A stretch of DNA of 16,885 nt from Clostridia bacterium (lineage in GTDB: Bacteria; Bacillota; Clostridia; Peptostreptococcales; Anaerovoracaceae), in NCBI GenBank assembly GCA_024403215.1, contig JAKSSJ010000018.1, positions 1 to 16,885 on the forward strand. Direction: 5' to 3'. Below the pieces are notes generated by a model. It was not told the origin of the DNA and did not search any database. It worked only from the letters and a program-made list of their open reading frames with translations. The translations under genes and the position numbers were made by a program. Below are positions 1 through 7,297 of this stretch, in pieces; the first letter of the stretch is position 1, and every line of letters starts with the position of its first letter.

Positions 1-9
1 TATACGTTA

Positions 10-38
10 ATTATATCACCAAAAGAACATTTGTTCAA
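10..38 (-). promoter_or_regulatory. Leftward sigma-A promoter for a gene outside the window
   Basis: On the minus strand, a -35 box TTGAAC (33-38) is followed by exactly 17 nt and a perfect -10 box TATAAT (10-15). Transcription would start near position 3 and run out of the window to the left. It lies just beyond the tmRNA terminator, so it probably opens a new unit. The -35 box is overlapped by a LexA-like palindrome, listed separately. The driven gene cannot be seen. Confidence 0.7.
25..36. promoter_or_regulatory. Candidate LexA (SOS) operator
   Basis: GAACATTTGTTC fits the Gram-positive LexA box GAAC-N4-GTTC exactly and covers part of the -35 element of the leftward promoter, a position where bound repressor would block RNA polymerase. 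The box pattern is established for Bacillus and clostridial LexA. Its use here is inferred, since neither lexA nor the regulated gene is in the window. Confidence 0.5.
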
Positions 39-49
39 TCAGCCGTAAA

Positions 50-87
50 GAAAAACGGCAGCAGATTTTCTATCAAAATCTACTGCC
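50..87 (-). terminator. Rho-independent terminator of tmRNA
   Basis: On the minus strand a long hairpin (arms 57-69 and 75-87, 5-nt loop, one mismatch at 62/82) begins 5 nt beyond the encoded CCA end of tmRNA and is followed by a run of five U (51-55). It ends the smpB-tmRNA transcript. Confidence 0.85.
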
Positions 88-92
88 TTATT

Positions 93-470
93 TGGTGAAG
101 GCGGTGAGAATCGAACTCACGTCCGAAAGCAAAGCCACCAAGCTTTCTCCGAGCGCAGATAGCAGTTTAGTTTTCGGGTAATAATCGGCCCACTATCGCG
201 ACGATTATTATCCTATCTCGTAAGCCCTGACTTATACCGAGAACTTTAAGCCAGGTTTCCTGTATAGTCGACGTCCGATCCTATGCCTACAGGTAAACAT
301 AGGTTGACGCGCGTGCGGCAACTCTTGGCCGCTAATGCAGACTAAGCTGCAAATGCGAGTTTGCTATTATTATTAGCGTTTCTTTTGTTTTGACTCTTTT
401 TAACGCTGACTGGGTCAACAGCGGCTCGCTTACTTAATTTTTCTACCCCCGTCGAAACCTTTACGCCCCC
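93..470 (-). ncRNA. ssrA: tmRNA (transfer-messenger RNA)
   Basis: This RNA, charged with alanine and bound by SmpB, rescues stalled ribosomes and tags the unfinished peptide for proteolysis. The 5' end GGGGGCG pairs with CGCCTTC near the 3' end (two G-U pairs), followed by discriminator A and an encoded CCA. A T-loop with GTTCGATTC lies near the 3' end, and the 5' end shows the typical tmRNA start GGGGGCGTAAAGGTTTCGAC. The tag frame reads A-N-N-N-S-K-L-A-F-A-A-stop (TAG), ending in the expected hydrophobic residues plus A-A. The resume codon is probably the GCT starting this string, but the upstream limit was not proven. Length is 378 nt, within the usual range. It begins only 3 nt after the smpB stop codon, so it is probably cut from a shared transcript or driven by a promoter inside smpB. 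I saw no good promoter there. Confidence 0.95.
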
Positions 471-473
471 ATT

Positions 474-929
474 CTAATGATTTTTCATACTGCGTTCCTC
501 TTCTCTTTTTGCATCGCGGCGCGCAATATCTTCTCTCTTGTCGTATAACTTTTTACCCCTTGCAACAGCAAGGTCTAATTTTGCCCTGCCCTTCTCATTA
601 AGATAAACCTGAGACGGAATCAAAGTTACGCCCTTTTGCATAACAATATTTGATAGCTTTCTAATCTCTTGCTTATGAAGAAGAAGCTTTTTAGGCCTGA
701 GTGGCTCAGAATTAAATCTGTTCCCTTTATCATAAGGTGCAATATGCATATTGAAAACAAACACCTCACCCTTTTCTATCTTTGCATATGAATCACGCAA
801 AGAAACCCCACCGGCCCTAATAGATTTAATCTCTGTGCCGGTAAGCTCTATGCCACATTCATAAATATCATCAAAGAAATAATCATGACGAGCCTTCTTG
901 TTGTTTTCAATAAGTTTAGCAATTGCCAT
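474..929 (-). CDS. smpB: SsrA-binding protein SmpB
   Basis: SmpB binds the tRNA-like part of tmRNA and occupies the decoding centre of stalled ribosomes. The 151-residue protein has the family's typical length and motifs: N-K-K-A-R-H-D-Y near the start, E-L-T-G-T-E-I-K-S-I-R (about 28-38), S-L-R-D-S-Y, and a basic tail with L-Y-D-K-R plus a lysine/arginine-rich helix that inserts into the mRNA path. Its RNA partner ssrA follows after 3 nt, strongly supporting the call. It starts 4 nt after the lepB stop. There is no clear Shine-Dalgarno sequence, so translation is probably coupled to lepB. Confidence 0.97.
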   Translation of the reverse strand: MAIAKLIENNKKARHDYFFDDIYECGIELTGTEIKSIRAGGVSLRDSYAKIEKGEVFVFNMHIAPYDKGNRFNSEPLRPKKLLLHKQEIRKLSNIVMQKGVTLIPSQVYLNEKGRAKLDLAVARGKKLYDKREDIARRDAKREEERSMKNH

Positions 930-933
930 TATA

Positions 934-1494
934 TTATTTATTAATATCCCTGTCTATATTTTTATAAACTCCGCCAAAATCCTTAATTGGGAAAAGTCTT
1001 AAGAATACTTTGCCTTTTACTCTTTCCATTTCAACAAAACCAACATTAACAACATCTCTGCTGTCTGCACTATTTTGTCTGTTATCTCCCATTACAAATA
1101 GAGCATTTTCTGGAACGGTCACTTCATCCATGTATGTTGCCGTATAGCCGTCCTTAGTGTAAGGCTCATCAAGAGCCTTACCATTTAGATACACTGTCTG
1201 ACCATCGATATAAATTTTATCTCCAGGAACTCCAATAACTCTTTTTATTAGAAGCTTATTCTTTCCGCTATTTCCGTTTGGAATATCGCTTTGAAATACA
1301 ATTACATCTCCATACTTTGGATCTCCACCAAGCTTATATGCCATCTTGCTAACAAAAAGGTAATCATGCTCATGGAAGCTCTCCTCCATTGAATGCTCGC
1401 AAACTACTGTTGGCATTATAAACTGCAGAACTACAACAGCAATTACAACAGCAATTACTATATCTTTAATCCATTCCTTTAAATTCTCACTCAT
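934..1494 (-). CDS. lepB: Signal peptidase I
   Basis: This membrane-bound serine-lysine protease removes signal peptides from exported proteins. The 186-residue protein has one N-terminal membrane segment (about 12-31), then catalytic Ser35 in H-S-M, general base Lys84 in L-I-K-R-V-I-G-V-P-G-D, and the box E motif G-D-N-R-Q-N-S-A-D-S-R at 136-146. Single-membrane-span architecture and short length are typical of Gram-positive type I peptidases. The sequence around the nucleophile is unusual: the family consensus G-x-S-M-x-P-T-L reads E-H-S-M-E-E-S-F here, so the conserved Gly, Pro and Thr are replaced. Its ATG overlaps the TGA of the upstream pseudouridine synthase gene (ATGA), indicating coupling, with AGGAG inside that gene's last codons. 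The function call is firm; specificity could differ from a housekeeping enzyme. Confidence 0.93.
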   Translation of the reverse strand: MSENLKEWIKDIVIAVVIAVVVLQFIMPTVVCEHSMEESFHEHDYLFVSKMAYKLGGDPKYGDVIVFQSDIPNGNSGKNKLLIKRVIGVPGDKIYIDGQTVYLNGKALDEPYTKDGYTATYMDEVTVPENALFVMGDNRQNSADSRDVVNVGFVEMERVKGKVFLRLFPIKDFGGVYKNIDRDINK

Positions 1495-2450
1495 TTTATG
1501 ATTTCATCTCCTAACAAATCTATTTGCATACTGCGCCATGCAATAGGAAGAGGCGCAGTGAATTCTTTATCATCTATTATCAGCCTAGCTGCATGAAGAG
1601 CCTGAGTAGTTCTCCCAAGACTCCAAGTGCCCTGCTTTGAGCTAATCTCTTTTCCACCGTATTTTGTGTCTCCAACAAGAGGGTGCTTAATGCTTGCAAG
1701 ATGAGCCCTTATCTGATGGCTTCTGCCTGTAACAAGCTCCACCTCGACCAAAGAATAATTCTTTGCAGCATATATAGGCCTTACAATAGTTTCTATGTAT
1801 TTGCCTCTTGGATCATCTTCTTTAAGAACTATACCCTTATTTCTTTCCTCATCCTTTAGAAGCTTGTTCTTAAGATGCATTTCTTCTTTGAGCTGCCCAT
1901 GCACTATGGTGTAATAATACTTGTGGATTCTACTGCTATGTTCTTCTCTAAACATTGCAGAAAGCTCCCTAAGCGATTCTGCTGTTTTTCCAAACACAAC
2001 AAGCCCTGTAGTATTTCTATCAAGCCTATGAACAGGAGAAGGAACAAAGGTTTTCTCTCTTGGATTATACGAGCCTTCTTCAATGAGATAGTCTACAACC
2101 TGATTTGCAAGAGTATCCTTTTTCTCAGTCTTGTCGCCATGCACCAACAGACCAAAAGGCTTGCAGACTACCATCATATCATCATCCTCATAGGCAATAG
2201 TAAATTGTCTTTTAGCCTTTCGTCTTTCCTTCTTTTTTGTCCAGGCATCAAAATCTAAATCAGAAACATACAAAGAAAGAATGTCTCCTTCTTTGAGCAT
2301 GTATTCTTCTTTTTCTCTCTTGCCATTCACCTTAATATCTTTTCTAATGCACTTATATACACCAGAAAGAGGAAGGTTACATAGATATTTTTTTAAGAAG
2401 CGATCAAGACGCTGACCAGCGTCATTGACTTCTATAACTATTTCTTTCAT
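1491..2450 (-). CDS. RluC/RluD-family RNA pseudouridine synthase
   Basis: The enzyme should convert specific uridines, most often in 23S rRNA, to pseudouridine. The 319-residue protein has an N-terminal S4-like RNA-binding region (about 10-60, including Q-R-L-D-R-F-L and V-N-G-K-R) and the catalytic motif H-R-L-D-R-N-T-T-G with Asp144. The downstream G-R-S-H-Q-I-R-A-H-L (about 242-251) is typical of the RluA superfamily. The S4 domain places it with RluC/RluD rather than RluA, but the target site cannot be read from sequence. It begins 21 nt after the amidohydrolase stop with no clear Shine-Dalgarno sequence and overlaps lepB by 4 nt, so it is part of the same transcript. Confidence 0.9.
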   Translation of the reverse strand: MKEIVIEVNDAGQRLDRFLKKYLCNLPLSGVYKCIRKDIKVNGKREKEEYMLKEGDILSLYVSDLDFDAWTKKKERRKAKRQFTIAYEDDDMMVVCKPFGLLVHGDKTEKKDTLANQVVDYLIEEGSYNPREKTFVPSPVHRLDRNTTGLVVFGKTAESLRELSAMFREEHSSRIHKYYYTIVHGQLKEEMHLKNKLLKDEERNKGIVLKEDDPRGKYIETIVRPIYAAKNYSLVEVELVTGRSHQIRAHLASIKHPLVGDTKYGGKEISSKQGTWSLGRTTQALHAARLIIDDKEFTAPLPIAWRSMQIDLLGDEIIK

Positions 2451-2471
2451 TTCTATATTGCTATAAGCCAG

Positions 2472-3755
2472 CTAAATTCTGCTTTCAACAAGATCTAATG
2501 CTTTTTCAACTTCAGGCATCTTCTTAAGCTTAGAGTTGTCAATCATCTTGCCCTTAAACATAACCATCTTTACATCTCTTAAAGTATGAAGATCCTCAAG
2601 TGGGTTTCCTTCTGTAACAATAAGGTCTGCAGACTTACCCATATCAATAGAGCCTGTAATCTTATCAATACCAGCAATAGTTGCATTAAGCAGTGTTGCA
2701 CTATAAAGAGCAAATGCATTTGATACATTGCAGCACTTTGTGTAGAACACGAGCTCTCTCCACATATTGTAATGGGTTATATATGGACAACCAACATCTG
2801 TTCCAAGTCCAACTGGGATTCCAGCAGCAAGAGCAGCCTTTACACCATCAATGATATTTTCATACAATGCCTTACCATTGATAAGGTCTGTATCGCTAAG
2901 TCCTGTAACAGCCTGATCCATTACTGCAAATGGAAGTGCTGGCGAAATTGTAGAAATAAGAGCAGCACCCTTTTCCTTAAATAGCGCTGTAGTTTCTTCG
3001 GAAGACTTTCCACCATGTTCAATGGTATCTACTCCGTTTTTAAGAGCGACAACCATACCTTCATTGCTCTCAACGTGAGCAGCAACCTTATAGCCAAGCT
3101 CGTGAGCCTTATCGCAAGCAGCCTTTACGTATTCTGGTGGCATCTTAAGTACGCCAGGTTCTCCTGGAACAACGGCATCTAAAACGCCTCCTGTAATCAT
3201 GAGCTTAATGTGATCTGGTTTATACTTATCAAGGTCCTCTACCATCTGCACTGCTTCTTCTACACTATGAGCTGGAAGAGCAACAGTTCCTGTCATATGA
3301 CCTCCTGGAACTGAAATTGCATAGTTTGCTGCAAGGATTCTAGGACCCAAGGCCTTTCCATCATTAATCTTATCTCTAAGATCTGTATCAAAATCCAAAA
3401 CGCCTCCAACAGCTCTTACTGTTGTAGTTCCGGATAAAAGCTCGTCCTGAATATAGGAAGCGCACATCTTTTTAATAACGGCTCTAACTACTCCAAACTT
3501 TAAGAGCTTAGCAAGGGCATCGTAATTAGTCTTACCCTTCTTTGGCTTTCCACTTGCTGGAATATGAATATGCATATTAATAAGGCCTGGCATAATATAT
3601 TTTCCGCCAAGATCTATTACTTTATAACCTGCAGTTCCTGCACCGTAATCTTCTATCTTGGAGATTACTCCGTTTTCAACAAAGATTACCTTCTCCTCAG
3701 GAACCATGTTTTCATGTCCTGTTAATACCTTGCCGTTGATAAATACATATTTCAT
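2472..3755 (-). CDS. Metal-dependent amidohydrolase (imidazolonepropionase/prolidase-like)
   Basis: This 427-residue cytoplasmic enzyme has the amidohydrolase TIM-barrel layout: an N-terminal beta region ending P-G-L-I-N, then H-x-H (His62, His64), a likely carboxylated Lys184 (H-I-K-L-M-I-T-G-G), His227 (A-A-H-V-E-S), His247 (T-I-E-H-G-G) and Asp320 (G-L-G-T-D-V-G). The C-terminus closes with the family's G-S-I-D-x-G-K-S-A-D-L-I-V segment. All expected metal and catalytic ligands are present, so it should be active. The arrangement resembles the group annotated as imidazolonepropionase-related or Xaa-Pro dipeptidase-like amidohydrolases; no histidine-degradation genes are nearby and the substrate is unknown. 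A strong Shine-Dalgarno (GAGGAGG) lies inside the end of the upstream gene, whose TAA is 1 nt before this ATG. Confidence 0.85.
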   Translation of the reverse strand: MKYVFINGKVLTGHENMVPEEKVIFVENGVISKIEDYGAGTAGYKVIDLGGKYIMPGLINMHIHIPASGKPKKGKTNYDALAKLLKFGVVRAVIKKMCASYIQDELLSGTTTVRAVGGVLDFDTDLRDKINDGKALGPRILAANYAISVPGGHMTGTVALPAHSVEEAVQMVEDLDKYKPDHIKLMITGGVLDAVVPGEPGVLKMPPEYVKAACDKAHELGYKVAAHVESNEGMVVALKNGVDTIEHGGKSSEETTALFKEKGAALISTISPALPFAVMDQAVTGLSDTDLINGKALYENIIDGVKAALAAGIPVGLGTDVGCPYITHYNMWRELVFYTKCCNVSNAFALYSATLLNATIAGIDKITGSIDMGKSADLIVTEGNPLEDLHTLRDVKMVMFKGKMIDNSKLKKMPEVEKALDLVESRI

Positions 3756-3756
3756 A

Positions 3757-4308
3757 TTATTCCTCCTCTTCTATTTCTCTCTCAATCTGGTAGTAAAGCT
3801 TAGGATTTTCTTCTTTTAGCTTATTGCACATCGCATGATACTTATGACCAGCCTCAATCTTTTCTGTTGCATAGTCAATTACATAAGAAGTCTGAATGAG
3901 AAAGATACCTAGCACAAGCTCGTATACCTCAAGCTCGAAAGCCTCAAGCGGATGCCTTACTCCTGCATAAACGATAATATTAATAATTGCAACAATCAAA
4001 GGCAAAACTATAGTTTCAATGCCTATAGTCCTAAGCTCTTTCCCGTTATTCTTTGTAAGCGGCTTATGAGAAAGAAGAGCTCCAATCAAAAACCTTATTA
4101 CAAAGAAATAGTGGATTATAAACGCAAGTCCCTCAGCCATCATTGTAATGTATTCTGCAAATTCCGCTCTTGGTGCCTTGTTTTTAATCAGCGCAGCAAG
4201 ACGCATAACACCAATGCCTTCGTAGAATATACCCACAACGATGAATATGAAGGATATTATAACCAATATGCGAGAAAATAATTCAATTCTTCTTATTGAT
4301 TTATTCAT
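3757..4308 (-). CDS. Four-helix membrane protein of unknown function
   Basis: I do not recognise this 183-residue protein. It has about four hydrophobic segments (roughly 11-30, 57-80, 99-116 and 127-145), a short basic N-terminus and a charged C-terminal tail ending in E-I-E-E-E-E, likely cytoplasmic. I chose the ATG at 4308: a longer reading frame to 4458 would run through the fba terminator hairpin and the fba 3' end. The chosen start lies 12 nt beyond the end of that hairpin's U-run, with only a weak ribosome-binding site. It ends 1 nt before the amidohydrolase gene, so the two are cotranscribed. No promoter is obvious; either one is hidden in the end of fba or the terminator leaks. Confidence 0.7.
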   Translation of the reverse strand: MNKSIRRIELFSRILVIISFIFIVVGIFYEGIGVMRLAALIKNKAPRAEFAEYITMMAEGLAFIIHYFFVIRFLIGALLSHKPLTKNNGKELRTIGIETIVLPLIVAIINIIVYAGVRHPLEAFELEVYELVLGIFLIQTSYVIDYATEKIEAGHKYHAMCNKLKEENPKLYYQIEREIEEEE

Positions 4309-4319
4309 ACTATCTACTT

Positions 4320-4353
4320 TTTCAAAAAGGCTCTCCCTAATCTTGGGAGGGCC
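4320..4353 (-). terminator. Rho-independent terminator of fba
   Basis: On the minus strand, 7 nt after the fba stop, GGCCCTCCC (4345-4353) pairs with GGGAGAGCC (4329-4337) with one mismatch and a 7-nt loop, followed by TTTTT (4324-4328). It ends the MATE/fba unit. Confidence 0.9.
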
Positions 4354-4360
4354 TAATATC

Positions 4361-5290
4361 TTACATTGTTCCTGAAGCGTTAAGTACGTCTTTAATCTTA
4401 TGCTGAACCATACCCTTAATAGCTTCTCTTGCAGGTCCAAGGTAAAGTCTTGGGTCAAAGTCTGCTGGATGCTCTACAAGATACTTTCTGATTTCAGCAG
4501 TCATTGCAAGTCTTAAGTCTGTATCAATATTAACCTTGCAAACGCCGTACTTTACAGCCTCTAAAATCATATCCTCTGGAACGCCCTGAGCTCCTGGGAT
4601 ATTACCACCAAATTGATTGCATTTGTCTACAAACTCTGGAATAACAGTTGATGCTCCGTGAAGTACAAGTGGAGTATTTGGAATTAGAGAGTGAATCTTT
4701 TTAAGTCTTTCAAAATCAAGATAAGGAGTTCCCTTAAACTTATACGCACCGTGAGATGTTCCAATTGCAACAGCAAGTGAATCAACTCCTGTCTTTTCTA
4801 CAAACTCTGCAGCCTCTTCTGGAACTGTAAAGCTTGCTTCTGCAGCCGATACATGAACTGCATCTTCAATTCCGGAAAGCTTTCCAAGCTCAGCTTCAAC
4901 AACAACGCCGTGGTCATGAGCATAGTCAACTACTTCCTTTGTAATTTTAATATTTTCTTCGAATGGATGCTTAGATCCATCAATCATAACAGAAGTAAAA
5001 CCATCGTCTACACATTTCTTGCAGATATCAAAATCTGCGCCGTGATCTAAGTGGAGACAGATATCAAGTCCAGTTTCTTCAACTGCAGCCTGAACAAGAT
5101 GTACAAGGTAAATAGGGTTAGCATATTTTCTTGCTCCTGCAGAAACCTGCAGAATAAGAGGAGCTTTCTCGGCCTGTGCGCCAGCAACAATGCCTTGAAT
5201 AATTTCCATGTTGTTTACATTAAAAGCTCCAATGGCATAATCCTTATTAAGAGCTTTTGCAAACATTTCCTTTGATGTTACAAGTGCCAT
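4361..5290 (-). CDS. fba: Class II fructose-bisphosphate aldolase
   Basis: This zinc enzyme of glycolysis splits fructose 1,6-bisphosphate into dihydroxyacetone phosphate and glyceraldehyde 3-phosphate. The 309-residue protein carries G-A-F-N-V-N-N near residue 21, the catalytic/zinc motif H-L-D-H-G (Asp82, His83), Glu134 in V-E-A-E-L-G, His180 in I-G-T-S-H-G-A-Y, His211 in L-H-G-A-S and the phosphate-binding N-I-D-T-D motif at 254-258. The Y-K-F motif after His180 and this length fit the class IIB group. A good ribosome-binding site (AAAGGAGA) precedes the ATG. It starts 11 nt after the preceding anchored protein and is followed by a strong terminator, so it ends that transcript. Tagatose-bisphosphate aldolase is a close relative, but the glycolytic role is more likely. 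Confidence 0.95.
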   Translation of the reverse strand: MALVTSKEMFAKALNKDYAIGAFNVNNMEIIQGIVAGAQAEKAPLILQVSAGARKYANPIYLVHLVQAAVEETGLDICLHLDHGADFDICKKCVDDGFTSVMIDGSKHPFEENIKITKEVVDYAHDHGVVVEAELGKLSGIEDAVHVSAAEASFTVPEEAAEFVEKTGVDSLAVAIGTSHGAYKFKGTPYLDFERLKKIHSLIPNTPLVLHGASTVIPEFVDKCNQFGGNIPGAQGVPEDMILEAVKYGVCKVNIDTDLRLAMTAEIRKYLVEHPADFDPRLYLGPAREAIKGMVQHKIKDVLNASGTM

Positions 5291-5301
5291 GATTTTCTCC
5301 T

Positions 5302-5862
5302 TTACTTCTTAATTAACATATTGATAATATCGTCTGTCGACATATTAGAATCAAGTTTATAGGTTCCTGGCTGAAGAGATGCCTCAACCTTTCTTGCAAC
5401 AACTCTTGCAACAAACTCAGATGACTTTTCAATAATGCCATTTTGCTCTAATAACTTTCCGCAACTTGTCCAGTTTGTTGTGCCAGCCTTTTTAGAAACC
5501 TCAAGGGTATATGTCTTAACCTGAGGTGTAGGATCTTCTGTTGGAGCCACATATGTAGGATCCGGTTCTCCGCACTTTGTGCAAACACCGCCTTCATAAA
5601 CGTGCTCGCAGGTAGCAGGAGTAGGATCTTCTGTTTTTGTCTCATCTACTACATCCTTGCCCGCATCTACTTGTTCTGGATTTAAATCGATATTAGAAAA
5701 ATCTATGTCTATTTGAGTAACGCCTCCTTGAGCCTCCAAATATTTTGGATAATCAAGGGCAGCATCTATTCTCCAGAAAATTATAAGTCCTGCAACGATA
5801 ACTATTATAACTGCTACCACCACATCGTTATAATCATATATAAAATCCTTGAGCTTTTTCAT
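5302..5862 (-). CDS. Membrane-anchored protein with C-x-H/C-x2-C module and MltG-like LysM domain
   Basis: The 186-residue protein has one N-terminal membrane segment (about 13-31), a linker of about 85 residues and a C-terminal domain (about 117-186). The C-terminal domain resembles the LysM-like part of the endolytic transglycosylase MltG/YceG: a strand, 'C-G-K-L-L-E-Q-N-G-I-I', then L-Q-P-G-T-Y-K-L and a final helix with D-D-I-I-N-M-L. The catalytic domain of MltG is absent, so a transglycosylase call would be wrong. The linker holds Cys85, His87, Cys94 and Cys97 in C-x-H-x6-C-x2-C-G-E, a possible metal or disulfide module, bracketed by two copies of T-E-D-P-T-P. I chose the ATG at 5862 (AGGAGA upstream, 1 nt after the MATE stop) over one at 5889 inside the MATE gene. 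An extracellular cell-wall role is inferred. Confidence 0.75.
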   Translation of the reverse strand: MKKLKDFIYDYNDVVVAVIIVIVAGLIIFWRIDAALDYPKYLEAQGGVTQIDIDFSNIDLNPEQVDAGKDVVDETKTEDPTPATCEHVYEGGVCTKCGEPDPTYVAPTEDPTPQVKTYTLEVSKKAGTTNWTSCGKLLEQNGIIEKSSEFVARVVARKVEASLQPGTYKLDSNMSTDDIINMLIKK

Positions 5863-5863
5863 A

Positions 5864-7249
5864 TTATTTCTCCTCTGATGGTTTATCAACTATCGAAACT
5901 CTAACTCCAAATCCAACCTTAAGATAATAGATACCAATTATTATCATGCACAGTACCCATCCAGCCGGGTATGCAAGTCCAACAGGAAGAAGCTGACCTG
6001 GCCAAATCTTAGTTACAGCAAACAGATAAAGCTGTCTAAATGCAACATAAGAGAACAATGTGATAATCATAGGAACTGTAGAATTTCCAGCGCCTCTAAG
6101 TCCGGATACAAGCAGCATTGCCAAAGAACCAACCATCATGAACGGAGTAATCAGTCTTAAGAAGAATACACCGTATTCAATAATGTTAGGGCTCTTATTA
6201 AAGAAGTAGGATACTGGCTCTGCAAAGATCATTACTGCCGCAACAAGTACAGCTGAGAATATCCATGACAGCCAAATGCCTGTTGTAAGTCCCTTCTTTG
6301 CTCTCTTCTCATCTCCAGCGCCAAGGTTTTGACCAATAAAGGTTGCAACCGCCATACCAAAGGATTGCTGTGGAAGCATTACTATTTGGTCGACCTTGCT
6401 ATATACTGTCCAGCCGCCCATTACATCTCTTCCAAAGGAGTTTGTATAGCTTTGAACAAAGATATTTGAGAATGCTGTTATGCACTGCTGAAGTGCTGTT
6501 GGAATACCCATTGCAAAGATTTGTCTTGCGCAGGTCTTTTCAATCTGCAGTTCTTTAAGGTTAAGCTTTACAACGGAATCTGTTCTAAATAAAACGATAA
6601 GGCACAAGATTGCAGAAACTCCCTGAGCAATAATTGTTGCCCAAGCAACACCTGCAACGCCCATATGAAATACAATTACAAAGAGCAGGTCTAAAATGAT
6701 ATTTAAAACGCAAGCAACAACAAGGAAAATAAATGGTCTTGTTGAATCGCCAATTGCTCTTAATATTGCAGCTGACATGTTATAGATAATCTGGAAGCTT
6801 ATGAATGCGAAAATTATTGTAAGGTAAATCTTCTGTTCACCTGCAACCCCTTCAGGACTTTTTAGCATATTGATAACTGCTGGCACTGTTGAAACACCAA
6901 CAATAGTAAACACAACACAAAAGATTATTGAGATAGTAACCATAGTATGAACAGTCTCTCTAACCTTTTTAAAATCATTTGCACCAAAGTACTGAGAAAT
7001 TACAACACCAGCACCAGTTGCAAAACCTGTAAACGCATAGATATACATGTTGAGTACAGCTGCTACAGTACCTACTGCAGCAAATGCATCATCACCTACA
7101 TAATTACCTACAACCCAGGTGTCTACCATATTGTAAAATTGCTGAAACAGATTACCTAAAATAAGTGGCACTGTGAAAGCAATTATCAGCTTTGCAATAT
7201 TACCTGTGGTCATATTAACTTCAGGTTTTTTACCGATTTTAATTGACAT
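5864..7249 (-). CDS. MATE family multidrug/organic compound exporter
   Basis: This 461-residue integral membrane protein should export drugs or other organic compounds by sodium or proton antiport. It shows about twelve hydrophobic segments and the MATE N-terminal signature P-L-I-L-G-N-L-F-Q-Q-F-Y-N-M-V-D-T-W-V-V-G (about 30-50). The internal repeat is visible in the second half with G-I-P-T-A-L-Q-Q and S-F-G-M-A-V-A-T-F-I-G-Q-N-L-G-A. Length is standard. An AAAGG ribosome-binding sequence precedes the ATG. It is the first gene of a unit with the anchored protein and fba. Its start codon lies inside the -35 region of the divergent prepilin-peptidase promoter, so the two promoters may interfere. 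The substrate is not predictable. Confidence 0.92.
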   Translation of the reverse strand: MSIKIGKKPEVNMTTGNIAKLIIAFTVPLILGNLFQQFYNMVDTWVVGNYVGDDAFAAVGTVAAVLNMYIYAFTGFATGAGVVISQYFGANDFKKVRETVHTMVTISIIFCVVFTIVGVSTVPAVINMLKSPEGVAGEQKIYLTIIFAFISFQIIYNMSAAILRAIGDSTRPFIFLVVACVLNIILDLLFVIVFHMGVAGVAWATIIAQGVSAILCLIVLFRTDSVVKLNLKELQIEKTCARQIFAMGIPTALQQCITAFSNIFVQSYTNSFGRDVMGGWTVYSKVDQIVMLPQQSFGMAVATFIGQNLGAGDEKRAKKGLTTGIWLSWIFSAVLVAAVMIFAEPVSYFFNKSPNIIEYGVFFLRLITPFMMVGSLAMLLVSGLRGAGNSTVPMIITLFSYVAFRQLYLFAVTKIWPGQLLPVGLAYPAGWVLCMIIIGIYYLKVGFGVRVSIVDKPSEEK

Positions 7250-7271
7250 ATTTTACCTTTCGTGCTAATAT
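7243..7271 (+). promoter_or_regulatory. Sigma-A promoter of the prepilin-peptidase-like gene
   Basis: TTGACA (7243-7248, perfect -35), 17-nt spacer, TAATAT (7266-7271). The predicted start near 7278 leaves a leader of about 20 nt that includes GGGAGG (7287-7292), 5 nt before the ATG. The -35 box covers the start codon region of the divergent MATE gene. Confidence 0.8.
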
Positions 7272-7297
7272 ATGCATGACGAGCAAGGGAGGATTTT

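Noticed and set aside
1875..2258. Plus-strand open frame of 127 codons
   Set aside because: It is antisense to the pseudouridine synthase gene, has no family motifs and no ribosome-binding site.
4309..4458. N-terminal extension of the membrane protein gene (ATG at 4458)
   Set aside because: It overlaps the fba 3' end and runs through the terminator hairpin. The extra 50 residues look like a shadow of fba; the ATG at 4308 is more plausible.
5863..5889. Upstream ATG of the anchored protein (5889)
   Set aside because: It lies inside the MATE gene, while the ATG at 5862 has a good AGGAGA site and follows the MATE stop by 1 nt.
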